Assembly: GCF_009363755.1 (NCBI RefSeq)
Contig: NZ_CP045417.1
Location: 806,001-870,000, forward strand
Direction: 5' to 3'
Length of the DNA stretch: 64,000 nucleotides
From: Halomonas sp. THAF5a
GTDB lineage: Bacteria; Pseudomonadota; Gammaproteobacteria; Pseudomonadales; Halomonadaceae
Positions 50,713 through 59,700 of this stretch are shown piece after piece; the stretch's first letter is position 1, and each line of letters opens with the position of its first letter. The notes beneath the pieces were generated by a model. It was given only the letters and a program-made list of their open reading frames with translations, was not told the DNA's origin and did not search any database. The translations under genes and the position numbers were made by a program.

Positions 50713-51291
50713 TCATGCCCTGCGCTGGTGCAGCCGGCGGCGGAAGAGCGCCAAGGGGGTGAGCTCGCCGCGCAGCCACGGCCCGAGCAGGCGCATGGAG
50801 AGGGGGATGAACACGAAGACCATCACCGGGGTGAGCATCAGGGTGGCGATCAGCACCCGTGGCAGCAGGGGCAGCGGGGCGAGCGCCTCGCCGAACAGCG
50901 CCTGGAACGCCAGCGAGACCGGGAAGAAGGCCAGCCAGATGGCGATCGCCTGCTTCCAGCGCGGCGGCGCCTGGCCGGTGGCGTCCTGGAACCAGCCCTC
51001 CAGGCCGGTGGCACGGTGCTCGTGGGGCGCCTCGAAGAGCCCCTCGCCGCGGGCCAGCCAGGCGCGGCGCGAGGCGGAGTGCTCCCAGGTGGCCAGGGTC
51101 TCGGCGTCGCGGAAGCGGAAGATGATCTGGTACTCATCCTCGCCCGGTGGCGGAGCCAGCACACCGGAGCCCAGGTAGCCGGTGAAGTCGCAGGCGAGCT
51201 CGCGGCCCTCCTCGAGCCAGGCGGTGAAGTCGCGGTAGCGGCCGCGGGCCACGCGGCGCGCCACCATCAGGGTAACCGGATCGGATGACAT
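50713..51291 (-). CDS. Antibiotic biosynthesis monooxygenase-like membrane protein
   Basis: 192 residues. The N-terminal ABM-type ferredoxin-like domain (VTLMVARRVARGRYRDFTAWLEEGRELACDFTGYLGSGVL ... YQIIFRFRDAETLATWEHS) is followed by a linker and two membrane helices (AIWLAFFPVSLAFQAL; LIATLMLTPVMVFVFIPLSM). This matches the TIGR-type proteins annotated as antibiotic biosynthesis monooxygenase with a C-terminal membrane tail; the reaction is unknown. AGGAGAAACC precedes the ATG at 51291. The frame extends upstream to 51525 but that part is not protein-like. Confidence 0.85.
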   Translation of the reverse strand: MSSDPVTLMVARRVARGRYRDFTAWLEEGRELACDFTGYLGSGVLAPPPGEDEYQIIFRFRDAETLATWEHSASRRAWLARGEGLFEAPHEHRATGLEGWFQDATGQAPPRWKQAIAIWLAFFPVSLAFQALFGEALAPLPLLPRVLIATLMLTPVMVFVFIPLSMRLLGPWLRGELTPLALFRRRLHQRRA

Positions 51292-51378
51292 CAGGTTTCT
51301 CCTTGTTTGGCCCGGCGCCCGGGTAGGGCGCCGTGATCTCTCGGGCCGGGTAGGCCCTCGTGATCTATTAAGCAATAA

Positions 51379-51403
51379 GCATACCAGGTTATAGGCATAC
51401 CAG
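51379..51403. repeat. Direct repeat of GCATACCAG in the mntR-side promoter region
   Basis: GCATACCAG occurs at 51379-51387 and 51395-51403, 16 bp apart, in the AT-rich middle of the 314-base divergent region 51292-51605. The region holds no gene that I can support. Confidence 0.45.
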
Positions 51404-51605
51404 ATGCCCTCTTGGTGCAGGTTGATCACCTGTGTGAAGGCTCGATAGGCAGCGGTTTGCCCTGCCTGAAGGGGCGCGACTGGCGAGCGAGCCGACAGGC
51501 CGCCGCGGCGCCGACGAAATTGCAATCTCGCTGCCAGCAGGCATCATGAGGGGTTCAGGGCGCACGCTTTCCCGCCAGCTCGTTATCCCGTCAGGTCAGG
51601 ATCCG

Positions 51606-52052
51606 ATGACATCAGCGCTGCCTCACCGCCATGGGCGACTCATCGAGCCGGATAGCCACGTGCAGGGCTTTCGCAAGGCGCGCGATGCGCGTCGCACCGA
51701 GCTGGCGGAGGACTATGTCGAGCTGATCTCGGACCTGATCGCCGACGCCGGCGAGGCCCGGCAGATCGATATCGCGCGTCGCCTCGGCGTCGCCCAGCCC
51801 ACCGTGGCCAAGATGCTCAAGCGCCTGGCGGAGGAGGGGCTGATCGTCAAGCGCCCCTACCGGGGGATCTCCATGACCGAGGCCGGGGAGCGCCTCGCCG
51901 CCGAGAGCCGGCGGCGCCACCGCCTCGTCGAAGCCTGCCTGCGCAAGCTGGGGGTGAGCGCCGAGACGGCTCGACTCGATGCCGAGGGCATCGAGCACCA
52001 CGTCAGCGGCGAGACCCTGGCCGCCCTCGAGCGCTTCCTCGACGAGGGCTGA
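51606..52052 (+). CDS. mntR: MntR-type (DtxR family) metalloregulator
   Basis: 148 residues. The N-terminal winged helix ([65 protein letters not shown]) is followed by the helical metal-binding and dimer region ([35 protein letters not shown]). It lacks the SH3-like third domain of DtxR, so it is MntR-like and should repress manganese uptake when metal is replete. The start at 51606 has AGGA upstream. It lies 170 bases before the ABC transporter operon, with a palindromic operator between. Confidence 0.92.
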   Translation: MTSALPHRHGRLIEPDSHVQGFRKARDARRTELAEDYVELISDLIADAGEARQIDIARRLGVAQPTVAKMLKRLAEEGLIVKRPYRGISMTEAGERLAAESRRRHRLVEACLRKLGVSAETARLDAEGIEHHVSGETLAALERFLDEG

Positions 52053-52171
52053 CACGCCGTCGCGCAGCGAGTCAGGGCGTCGACGGCATCCCTCGCGGCA
52101 CCCCAGCACGCCATCGCGTCCATGTTGAGAAGGGCACTATCGGGTCGATAAGAAATGTATACTCTGCTGAG

Positions 52172-52189
52172 ATATAGCAAAGGCTATAT
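52172..52189. promoter_or_regulatory. Candidate MntR operator
   Basis: ATATAGC-AAAG-GCTATAT, a perfect inverted repeat with 7-bp arms, lies 33 bases before the solute-binding protein gene and 120 bases after mntR. TATACT (52158-52163) just upstream could be the -10 element. Confidence 0.65.
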
Positions 52190-52222
52190 TGTCGACGGTG
52201 ATCACGTTCACGGAGAGGGCAT

Positions 52223-53197
52223 ATGAGACGCTGGAAGAGCACACTCGGCCTGCTGGCGCCGCTGGCGCTGAGCGGGCAGACCATGGCGGCCGAGCCGCCG
52301 GTGACCACCGTGACCACCATTGGCATGATCGCCGACGTGGCCCGCGAGGTGGGCGGCGAGTGCGCCGACGTCTCGGCGATCATGGGGCCCGGGGTCGATC
52401 CCCACCTCTACCAGGCGAGCGCCCGGGACGTGGCGACCCTGCAGCAGGCCGAGCAGATCTTCTACTCCGGCTACTCCCTGGAGGGCCAGCTCGGCAACGT
52501 GCTGGAACGCTTCGCCGAGATCACCCCGACCGTGGCGGTGGCGCCGTCGTCCATCGACACGGCGAGCCTGATCACCGTGCAGGACGTCTATGGCATCGAC
52601 CCGCACCTGTGGATGGACGCCTCGCTCTGGGCCCAGATCATTCCCACCCTGGCCGACGCCTTCGTCGAGGTGCGTCCCGACTGCGAGGCCGACATCCGCG
52701 CCAACGCCGAGGCTTACGCCACCCAGCTTGAGGCGCTGCACGGGTGGATCGAGGCGAGCATCGCGACCATTCCCGAGGAGCAGCGCATCCTGGTCACCGC
52801 CCACGACGCCTTCAACTACTACGGTCGTGCCTACGGCATCGAGGTCGCCGGCATCCAGGGCATCAGCACCGAGACCGAGACCGGCGTGGCGGACATCCGC
52901 CGCATGACCCAGGTGGTCATCGAGCGCGAGGTGCCCGCGGTGTTCGTCGAGAGCACCATCAACCCGCGCACCGTCCAGGCGGTGATCGACGCCGCCCGGG
53001 AGAAGGGCCACGAGGTCGAGATCGGCGGCCAGCTCTACTCCGATGCCATGGGCGAGGCGGGCACCGTCGGCGGCACCTACATCGGCATGCTCCACGCCAA
53101 CACCCGGCACATCGTCGAGGCGCTCGGCGGCGAGCCGGTTACGCTGCCCGCGCCCCTCGCGGACTGGGCCGAGCGCTGGGAGATCCCCGCGGACTGA
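52223..53197 (+). CDS. Metal ABC transporter substrate-binding protein (Mn/Zn, cluster 9)
   Basis: 324 residues with a signal peptide (LGLLAPLALSGQTMAA). It has the cluster 9 metal-binding fold: VDPHLYQ (first His), DPHLWMDAS (second His), VFVESTINPRTVQAV (Glu) and GGQLYSDAMGEAGT (Asp), a 2-His/Glu/Asp set typical of manganese or iron binders such as MntC/SitA. There is no His-rich loop of the ZnuA type, supporting Mn rather than Zn. It is the first gene of a four-gene operon behind the MntR operator. Confidence 0.92.
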   Translation: MRRWKSTLGLLAPLALSGQTMAAEPPVTTVTTIGMIADVAREVGGECADVSAIMGPGVDPHLYQASARDVATLQQAEQIFYSGYSLEGQLGNVLERFAEITPTVAVAPSSIDTASLITVQDVYGIDPHLWMDASLWAQIIPTLADAFVEVRPDCEADIRANAEAYATQLEALHGWIEASIATIPEEQRILVTAHDAFNYYGRAYGIEVAGIQGISTETETGVADIRRMTQVVIEREVPAVFVESTINPRTVQAVIDAAREKGHEVEIGGQLYSDAMGEAGTVGGTYIGMLHANTRHIVEALGGEPVTLPAPLADWAERWEIPAD

Positions 53198-53249
53198 CCG
53201 CCGTTTTACCTATCACTGCCCCTGGAACCGCCATCCCGCGGGAGAGCCC

Positions 53250-54050
53250 ATGTCGACCACGCTTCACGAACCGGATCTGGCCCTGCACGTCGAGGACCTG
53301 ACCGTCAGCTACCACAGCAAGCCGGTGCTGTGGGACATCGACTTCGACGTGCCGCCCGGGGTGATGGCGGCCATCGTCGGCCCCAACGGCGCCGGCAAGA
53401 GCACCCTGATCAAGAGCGTGCTGGGGCTGGTGCCCACGGTGGCGGGCCACGTCACCCTGCACGGCCGGCCCTACAAGGCCCAGCGCCGCCGGGTGGGCTA
53501 CGTGCCGCAGCGCTCGAGCGTCGACTGGGACTTCCCCACCACCGCGCTGGACGTCGTCACCATGGGGCTCTATGGCCGGCTGGGCTGGCTGCGCCGCCCC
53601 GGCCGCCGCGAGCGCGACGAGGCGATGGCGGCGCTGGAGCTCGTCGGCATGGCCGACTTCGCCCGCCGCCAGATCAGCCAGCTATCCGGCGGCCAGCAGC
53701 AGCGGGTGTTCCTGGCCCGGGCGCTGGTGCAGAAGGCCGACGTCTACTTCCTCGACGAGCCCATGGCCGGGGTCGACGCCACCACCGAGCGCGCCATCGT
53801 CGACATCCTTCGCCGCCTGCGCGACGAGGGCAAGACGGTGATCGTGGTGCACCACGACCTGCAGACGGTGCGCAGCTACTTCGACTGGCTGCTGATCCTC
53901 AACGTGCGGGTCATCGCCCAGGGGCCGGTCGCCGAGGTCTACACCGCCGAGCACCTGCGCCAGGCCTACGGCGGCCAGATCGCCCTGCTCGACCAGGCCA
54001 CCTTCCCCGCCGGGGACGCGGCCGCCGAGCCCGCGGAGCGGGCCGAATGA
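53250..54050 (+). CDS. Metal ABC transporter ATP-binding protein
   Basis: 266 residues with Walker A GPNGAGKSTL, signature QLSGGQQQRVFLARAL, Walker B VYFLDEPMAGVD and the switch His in IVVHHDLQTV. GGAGAG precedes the ATG. Its last bases overlap the first permease gene by four (ATGA), so the two are translationally coupled. It energises uptake for the adjacent permeases. Confidence 0.95.
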   Translation: MSTTLHEPDLALHVEDLTVSYHSKPVLWDIDFDVPPGVMAAIVGPNGAGKSTLIKSVLGLVPTVAGHVTLHGRPYKAQRRRVGYVPQRSSVDWDFPTTALDVVTMGLYGRLGWLRRPGRRERDEAMAALELVGMADFARRQISQLSGGQQQRVFLARALVQKADVYFLDEPMAGVDATTERAIVDILRRLRDEGKTVIVVHHDLQTVRSYFDWLLILNVRVIAQGPVAEVYTAEHLRQAYGGQIALLDQATFPAGDAAAEPAERAE

Positions 54051-55192
54051 GCGTCGTCGAGCTGCTCTCCGACTACACCATCCAGAACGTCGTCGCCGGG
54101 GCGGCCCTCTTGGGGCTCGTCAGCGGGGTGCTCGGCACCTTCGCGGTGCTGCGCCGCCAGAGCCTGCTCGGCGACACCATGTCCCACGCGGCGCTGCCCG
54201 GGGTCTGCCTGGGCTTCATCATCGCCGGCACCCGGGAGATCGGCAGCATCCTGCTCGGGGCGCTCGCCACCGGGGCGCTGGCCGCCCTGGTGATGCTGCT
54301 GCTGACCCGCATGAGCCGGCTCAAGACCGACGCCGGCCTCGGCATCACCCTGAGCGTCTTCTTCGCCATGGGCGTGGTGCTGCTGACCCATATCCAGGGC
54401 ATGAACAACGCCTCCCAGGGCGGCCTCGACGCCTTCCTGTTCGGCCAGGCGGCGGCGACCCTTCGCTCCGACCTGTGGATCATGGGCGGCATCACCGCCG
54501 TGGCCCTCGCGCTGGTCGCGGCGCTGTGGAAGGAGTTCAAGCTGGTCTCCTTCGACCCCGAGTTCGCCACCTCCCTGGGCATGCCGGTGGCCTGGCTCGA
54601 GGTGCTGCTCACGGTGATGGTGGCGCTGGCCGTGGTGGTCGGGCTGCAGATGGTCGGGGTGGTGCTGATGGCGGCGATGATCATCGCCCCGGCGGTGGCC
54701 GCCCGCCAATGGAGCCGCCGCCTCGAGGACATGGTGCTGCTGGCCGCGCTGATCGGCGTGGCCGGCGGCATCTTCGGCGCGCTGTTGAGCGCGCTCTCCC
54801 GGGGGCTCGCCACGGGGCCGCTGATCATCCTCAGCGTCTCCGGCGTGGTGCTGGTGTCGATGACCCTGGCGCCGGAGCGCGGTTTCCTCTGGGAGGCGCT
54901 GCGCCGGGTGCGCGCGCGGCGCCGGCTGCGCCATCAGCAGGTGCTGACCACCCTCTACCGGCTCGCCGTGCACCACGACGACCCGGTCTACCGCACGGAG
55001 CAGGGCATGCTCGACACCTACCACGGCCTGCGCACCCGCGCCGTGCTGCACCAGCTCGAGCACCGCGGCCTCGCCGCATGGCAGGCCTCGCCGCCCGGCG
55101 AGCCGGGCCCGGCCCGGCGCTGGGTGCTGACCCCGGCGGGCATCGCCGAGGCCGAACGGGTGCTGGATGCCCTCGGCCGGGAGGACGCCTGA
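54047..55192 (+). CDS. Metal ABC permease 1 with C-terminal winged-helix-like domain
   Basis: 381 residues. The first about 285 residues are an ABC-3 type permease (GLVSGVLGTFAVLRRQSLLGDTMSHAALPGVCLGF and KEFKLVSFDPEFATSLGMP). An extra cytoplasmic domain of about 90 residues follows (HQQVLTTLYRLAVH ... LEHRGLAAW ... RRWVLTPAGIAEAERVL), resembling a winged helix of the DtxR-like type. The stop overlaps the start of permease 2 (TGATG). Confidence 0.9.
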   Translation: MSVVELLSDYTIQNVVAGAALLGLVSGVLGTFAVLRRQSLLGDTMSHAALPGVCLGFIIAGTREIGSILLGALATGALAALVMLLLTRMSRLKTDAGLGITLSVFFAMGVVLLTHIQGMNNASQGGLDAFLFGQAAATLRSDLWIMGGITAVALALVAALWKEFKLVSFDPEFATSLGMPVAWLEVLLTVMVALAVVVGLQMVGVVLMAAMIIAPAVAARQWSRRLEDMVLLAALIGVAGGIFGALLSALSRGLATGPLIILSVSGVVLVSMTLAPERGFLWEALRRVRARRRLRHQQVLTTLYRLAVHHDDPVYRTEQGMLDTYHGLRTRAVLHQLEHRGLAAWQASPPGEPGPARRWVLTPAGIAEAERVLDALGREDA

Positions 55193-56331
55193 TGCTCGCC
55201 GCCCTGCTCGACAACGTGCCTCTGCAGATCATGCTGGTGGGCGCCCTGGTGGGCATCGCCTCCACCCTGGTGGGCACCTTCCTGGTGCTGCGCGGCACCA
55301 GCATGCTCTCGGATGCCATCGGCCACTCCATCGTCTTCGGCATCGTCATCGTCTGGCTGATCACCCATCAGCAGAGCGGCCCGGTGCAGATCCTCGGCGC
55401 CGCCCTGGCGGGCGTGCTCACGGTGTTTCTCACCGAGCTGTTGGTCAGCACCCGGCGGGTCAAGAAGGACGCCGCCATCGGCCTGGTCTTTCCCGTGCTG
55501 TTCTCGATCGGCGTGCTGCTGCTCAACCTCTACGCCCGGGACGTGCACATCGACACCCACACCGTGCTGCTCGGCGAGATCGGCTTCGTGTGGCTCGATA
55601 CCGTGACTCTCGGCGACTACCGGGTGCCGCGCTCGCTGCTCTCCATGGGCGCCATGACGCTGCTCAACGCCGCCTTCGTGGCGCTGTTCTTCAAGGAGCT
55701 CAAGCTCGCCACCTTCGACGAGGCGCTGGCCAAGGCCCTCGGCCTGGCGCCGGGGCTCTTGTTCTACGCGCTGCTGCTGCTGACCAGCGGCACCGCCGTG
55801 GCCGCCTTCGACGCGGTGGGGGCGGTGCTCTTCGTCGCCTTCGTCATCGTGCCGCCCTCGACGGCCTACCTGCTCACCGACCGGCTGTGGCTGATGTTCC
55901 TCTACGGCATCGCCGTCTCCATCGCCTCGAGCGTCAGCGGCTACGCCCTGGCGGTGGCCTGGGACGTCTCGATCGGCGGCATGATGGCGGTGATGACCGG
56001 CGTCTTCCTGATGCTGGCCTTCCTCGCCGGGCCGCGCTACGGCGTGGTCGCCCAGCTGCTGCGCCGCCGCGGCCAGCGTCGCCACAACGAGATCCGCACC
56101 CTCGCCGTGCACCTCTTCAACCATGAGGGCGAACCGGAGCAGGGCGAGGAGAACGTCATCCGCGCCCTGCGCGACCACCTGCGCTGGGACGCCGCCAAGG
56201 CCGCCCGGGTGGTGCAGCGCGGCAGCGACCAGCGGCTGATCGTGCGCGAGGGCGAGGCCCTGCGGCTCACCTCCCGCGGCCGCGAGATGGCTAGGGAGAT
56301 CCTCGACCCCAGCGGCCGCCGCTCCGCCTGA
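55192..56331 (+). CDS. Metal ABC permease 2 with C-terminal winged-helix-like domain
   Basis: 379 residues, paralogous to the preceding permease (STLVGTFLVLRGTSMLSDAIGHSIVFGIV and KELKLATFDEALAKALGL). It too carries an extra C-terminal domain (HNEIRTLAVHLFNHEGEPEQGEENVIRALRDH then RLIVREGEALRLTSRGREMAREIL) that ends in the winged-helix wing pattern. It is the last gene of the operon, with a REP-like element 20 bases downstream. Confidence 0.9.
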   Translation: MLAALLDNVPLQIMLVGALVGIASTLVGTFLVLRGTSMLSDAIGHSIVFGIVIVWLITHQQSGPVQILGAALAGVLTVFLTELLVSTRRVKKDAAIGLVFPVLFSIGVLLLNLYARDVHIDTHTVLLGEIGFVWLDTVTLGDYRVPRSLLSMGAMTLLNAAFVALFFKELKLATFDEALAKALGLAPGLLFYALLLLTSGTAVAAFDAVGAVLFVAFVIVPPSTAYLLTDRLWLMFLYGIAVSIASSVSGYALAVAWDVSIGGMMAVMTGVFLMLAFLAGPRYGVVAQLLRRRGQRRHNEIRTLAVHLFNHEGEPEQGEENVIRALRDHLRWDAAKAARVVQRGSDQRLIVREGEALRLTSRGREMAREILDPSGRRSA

Positions 56332-56350
56332 TGCCTTTCCTCGCGGGCTA

Positions 56351-56402
56351 GCTCCACTCCTTGTGGGAGCGGTGCTTGCACCGCGAATTGCGCCGCAGGC
56401 GC
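56351..56402. repeat. REP-like palindromic element
   Basis: Three small hairpins in series: GCTCCAC/GTGGGAGC, CGGTGC/GCACCG and GCGCC/GGCGC. The core GTGGGAGCGG...CCGCGAAT matches the widespread Pseudomonas-type REP sequence. It probably stabilises the 3' end of the metal transporter mRNA. The gap 56332-56736 otherwise holds only the motif array below. Confidence 0.75.
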
Positions 56403-56420
56403 CTGAAGTGCCAACTCGCT

Positions 56421-56554
56421 TCGACATGTTTACGGAGTGCGTTTGTTTTCGACACGTCACATGGATGTGTCGATGCAGTAAACATGTCGACCAGACATGT
56501 TTAAAAAATCCGTTTCCTTCGACATGTCGGTTGGAGTTGTCGATGCCATCGACA
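56421..56554. promoter_or_regulatory. Dense array of TCGACAYGT-type motifs upstream of the helicase-nuclease gene
   Basis: Forward sites: TCGACATGT (56421, 56519), TCGACACGT (56449) and GACATGT (56494). Reverse sites: ATGTGTCGA (56465) and ACATGTCGA (56482). The array ends in a perfect palindrome TGTCGATGCCATCGACA (56538-56554). Seven related sites occur in 134 bp, 183 bases before the ATG. A repressor-controlled operator is likely. The region is less GC-rich than its surroundings. Confidence 0.65.
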
Positions 56555-56736
56555 CGCGCTCACGACCCGCCATATCCAGCAGCGATTGCCCCAGGGGCTA
56601 CAGCCTCGAGCCGGTAGCCGTATTGCCCTTTAAGCAACCTCGTAGGGTGACAAAGCTAGTCCTCAGCCCGCTTTGGTGTCAGCCTTCATGGCTGCGCCCC
56701 CATCCCCCCACGAGCGACAAGAAGCGAGAAAACGGC

Positions 56737-59700
56737 ATGAGCGACGCCACCCCAGTTCCTTCGGTTTCCCAGTGGCTGCGCTACTGGCGCAACTCCCTGG
56801 CGGACGCCGAGAGTGGCCGCGGGGCCCTCGGTGAGAAGGAGCTCAAGGCGCTGAGCCCGGTGGAGACGGCCGTCTACAGGAACGGGCGGATCCCGTCGTC
56901 GGCCCCGCTGCTGGCCGAGCTGTTCGAGGGCGAGCCGGAGGAGACGCGGCTGGTGCGCGTGGTGCTGCGCCCCGCCGTCTACCGCTCGCGTCAGGAGCAT
57001 GGCACGCAGAAGCAGGCCCTCTACCCCGAGGTGGTGACGCCGCTGACCTGCGTGCTGTGGGTCTCCCGCCAGGGCGATATGCTGCCGGCCGAGCCGCCGG
57101 TGATTCCCCGGGACCTGCTGAGCCCCCAGGCCGACGATCGCTTCACCCTGGGCGAGGTGGAGGCGCAGGACCGGCTGTTGACCCGCGAGGCGGTGAGCGT
57201 CTGGTCGGAGCAGGAGGCGACGGCACTGCTCGAGGGAGAGGGCGCCGAGCGCCACGAGATACTCTGGCAGGCCTACTATCGCGTCTCGCGCCGGCTGTTC
57301 GAGCAGCTGGTCGACCTCGAGCGCCTCAGGAGCGGCTTCGAGAACCTGGGCGAGGCGCGCCTGCTCAAGGTGGAGCCCCAGGCCAAGGGGGCGGCCCGGC
57401 ATATCCTCAATCTCTATGACTGGCTCGGCGCCACGCCCCGGGCATGGCCGCTGCTGGAGCGCTATGCGCTGGCATGCCCGGAGGCGCAGTATCGCCCCTG
57501 CACCGAGGCGCTGGCTCGGCTGGATACCCGTCTGGGGCATGCCAACACCGCCTATCCCCTGGCCCGCGCGCAGCGCGATGCCCTGGCGCAGGCCATGGCG
57601 ATGGAGGAGGGCGAGATCCTCGCCATCAACGGGCCACCGGGTACCGGCAAGACCACCTTCGTGCTCTCCGTGGTGGCCTCGCTGTGGGTCGGGGCGGCGC
57701 TCGAGGAGGCCGAACCGCCGCTGATCGTGGCGGCCTCGACCAACAATCAGGCGGTCACCAACATCCTCGCGGCCTTCGCCAAGGACTTCGAGGAGGGCGA
57801 CGGCCCCCTGGGCCGCCGCTGGCTGCCGGGCGTCGACAGCTACGGCGGCTTCTATCCGGCCCGCAGCCGCGAGGACGAGGCCGCCAGGGAGTACCAGACC
57901 CCCGCCTTCTACCGCCGTCTCGAGCGCCCCGACTACCTCGAGGGCGCCGAGGGGACCTTCCTGTCGCGGGCCCGGGCGGCCTTCGATGACGAGGCCCTGC
58001 AGGACGTGCCCTCGGTGCGTCGACGCCTGCATGGCGAGCTAGTGGCGATGCGAGACCGGCTGGTCGACATCCGGCATCGCTGGGACACGCTCAGCGAGCT
58101 GGCGGAGCGCCTGGGCGAGGACGCCGAGGCCAGGCAGCAGGAGGCACGCCGCACGCTCGCGGCGCTGGAGGAGGAGCGGGACGCGATCGAGGCAGCGCTG
58201 CGGCAGTGGAAGCGCTTCTGCGCCGACGAGTCGCTGTGGCTCTCGCTGCTCAGCATCCTGCCGCCGGTCGCGAGGCGTCGCCGCCTGCAGCGTGAGCTCT
58301 TCATCGACGAGTCCCTCGACGAGCGGGCCAGGGCGATCATCCACGAGGCCGCCCAAGCGTCTCCGGAGGCGGCCCTGCGGGCCTGGCTCGAGGAGCGTCA
58401 GGCGCGCGGCGAGCGGCTGCTCGGGGACATCGAGGAGCGCCAGGCGCTGCTGGAGGAGCGCGCCGCCGAGGCCGCGCGGCTGCGCACCCTGCTGCCGGCG
58501 GACGTCGCCCCCGACGATCTGGCGGCCATCGACGCGTCGCTGGATACCTCCCTGCGCTACTCGCTGTTTCGTCTGGCCGTCCACTACTGGGAGGCGCGCT
58601 GGCTGGAGGACTGTCGTGCCCAGGCACGGGTGCTGGCCGAGGAGGCCCAGCGAGCCGAGAAGACCGGCCTCAAGGCGGTACGTCCCCGCTGGCGTCGGCG
58701 CATGAAGCTGACCCCCTGCATCGTCTCGACGCTGCACTCTCTACCCAGCCATATGATGCACTCGGTGTACGAGGGGCCGGATCGCTATCGCCAGGAGTAC
58801 CTGGAGAACGAGATCGACCTGCTGATCATCGACGAGGCGGGCCAGGTCGCACCCGAGGTGGCCGGGGCCTCCTTCGCGCTGGCCAAGCGCGCCCTGGTGA
58901 TCGGCGACGTGCATCAGATCCAGCCGGTCTCCACCCAGGTCGAGGCGGTCGACGTGGGTAACCTTCGTCATCAGGCGCTGTTGGAGTGCGTCGAGCACTA
59001 CGATGAACTTCGCGAGACCGGGCGCAGCGTGGTCGACGGCAGCGTCATGCGCATCGCCCAGCAGGCGAGCCGCTACCGCTACCTCGACGAGGCCGAGCCG
59101 GGCATGTTCCTGCAGGAGCATCGGCGCTGCCTGACTGCGATCATCGCCTACTGCAACGACCTCTGCTATCGCGGCCTGCTGCTGCCCAGGCGGGAGACGC
59201 CCCCCAGGGACCCCACCTGGCCGCCGTTCTCCTATGTACACGTCGACGGTCGCGTCGAGTCGCTGCCCTCGGGCAGCCGCATCAACCGGCAGGAGGCCGA
59301 GACCCTCGCCGAGTGGTTGGCCACGCATCGCGGCGCCCTCGAGGAGCGGCACGGGGCGCCGCTGCAGGAGATCGTGGGGGTGGTGACGCCCTTCAAGGCC
59401 CAGGCCCTGCTGATCCAGGCGGCGTGCCGCACCCGCGATATCCCGGTCGCGGGCGACGAGCGCGCCGTGACCGTCGGCACGGTGCACGCCCTGCAGGGAG
59501 CCGAGCGCCCGGTGATCCTCTTCTCGGCGGTCTACTCGCGTCACGACGACGGCGGCTTCATCGACCGTGACCCCTCGATGCTCAACGTGGCGGTGTCGCG
59601 CGCCAAGGACAGCTTCATGGTGTTCGGCGACATGGACGTGATTGCGGGGGCCGCCCCCGGCTCGCCGCGCCACCTGCTGGGCCGCTACCTGTTCGCCGAC

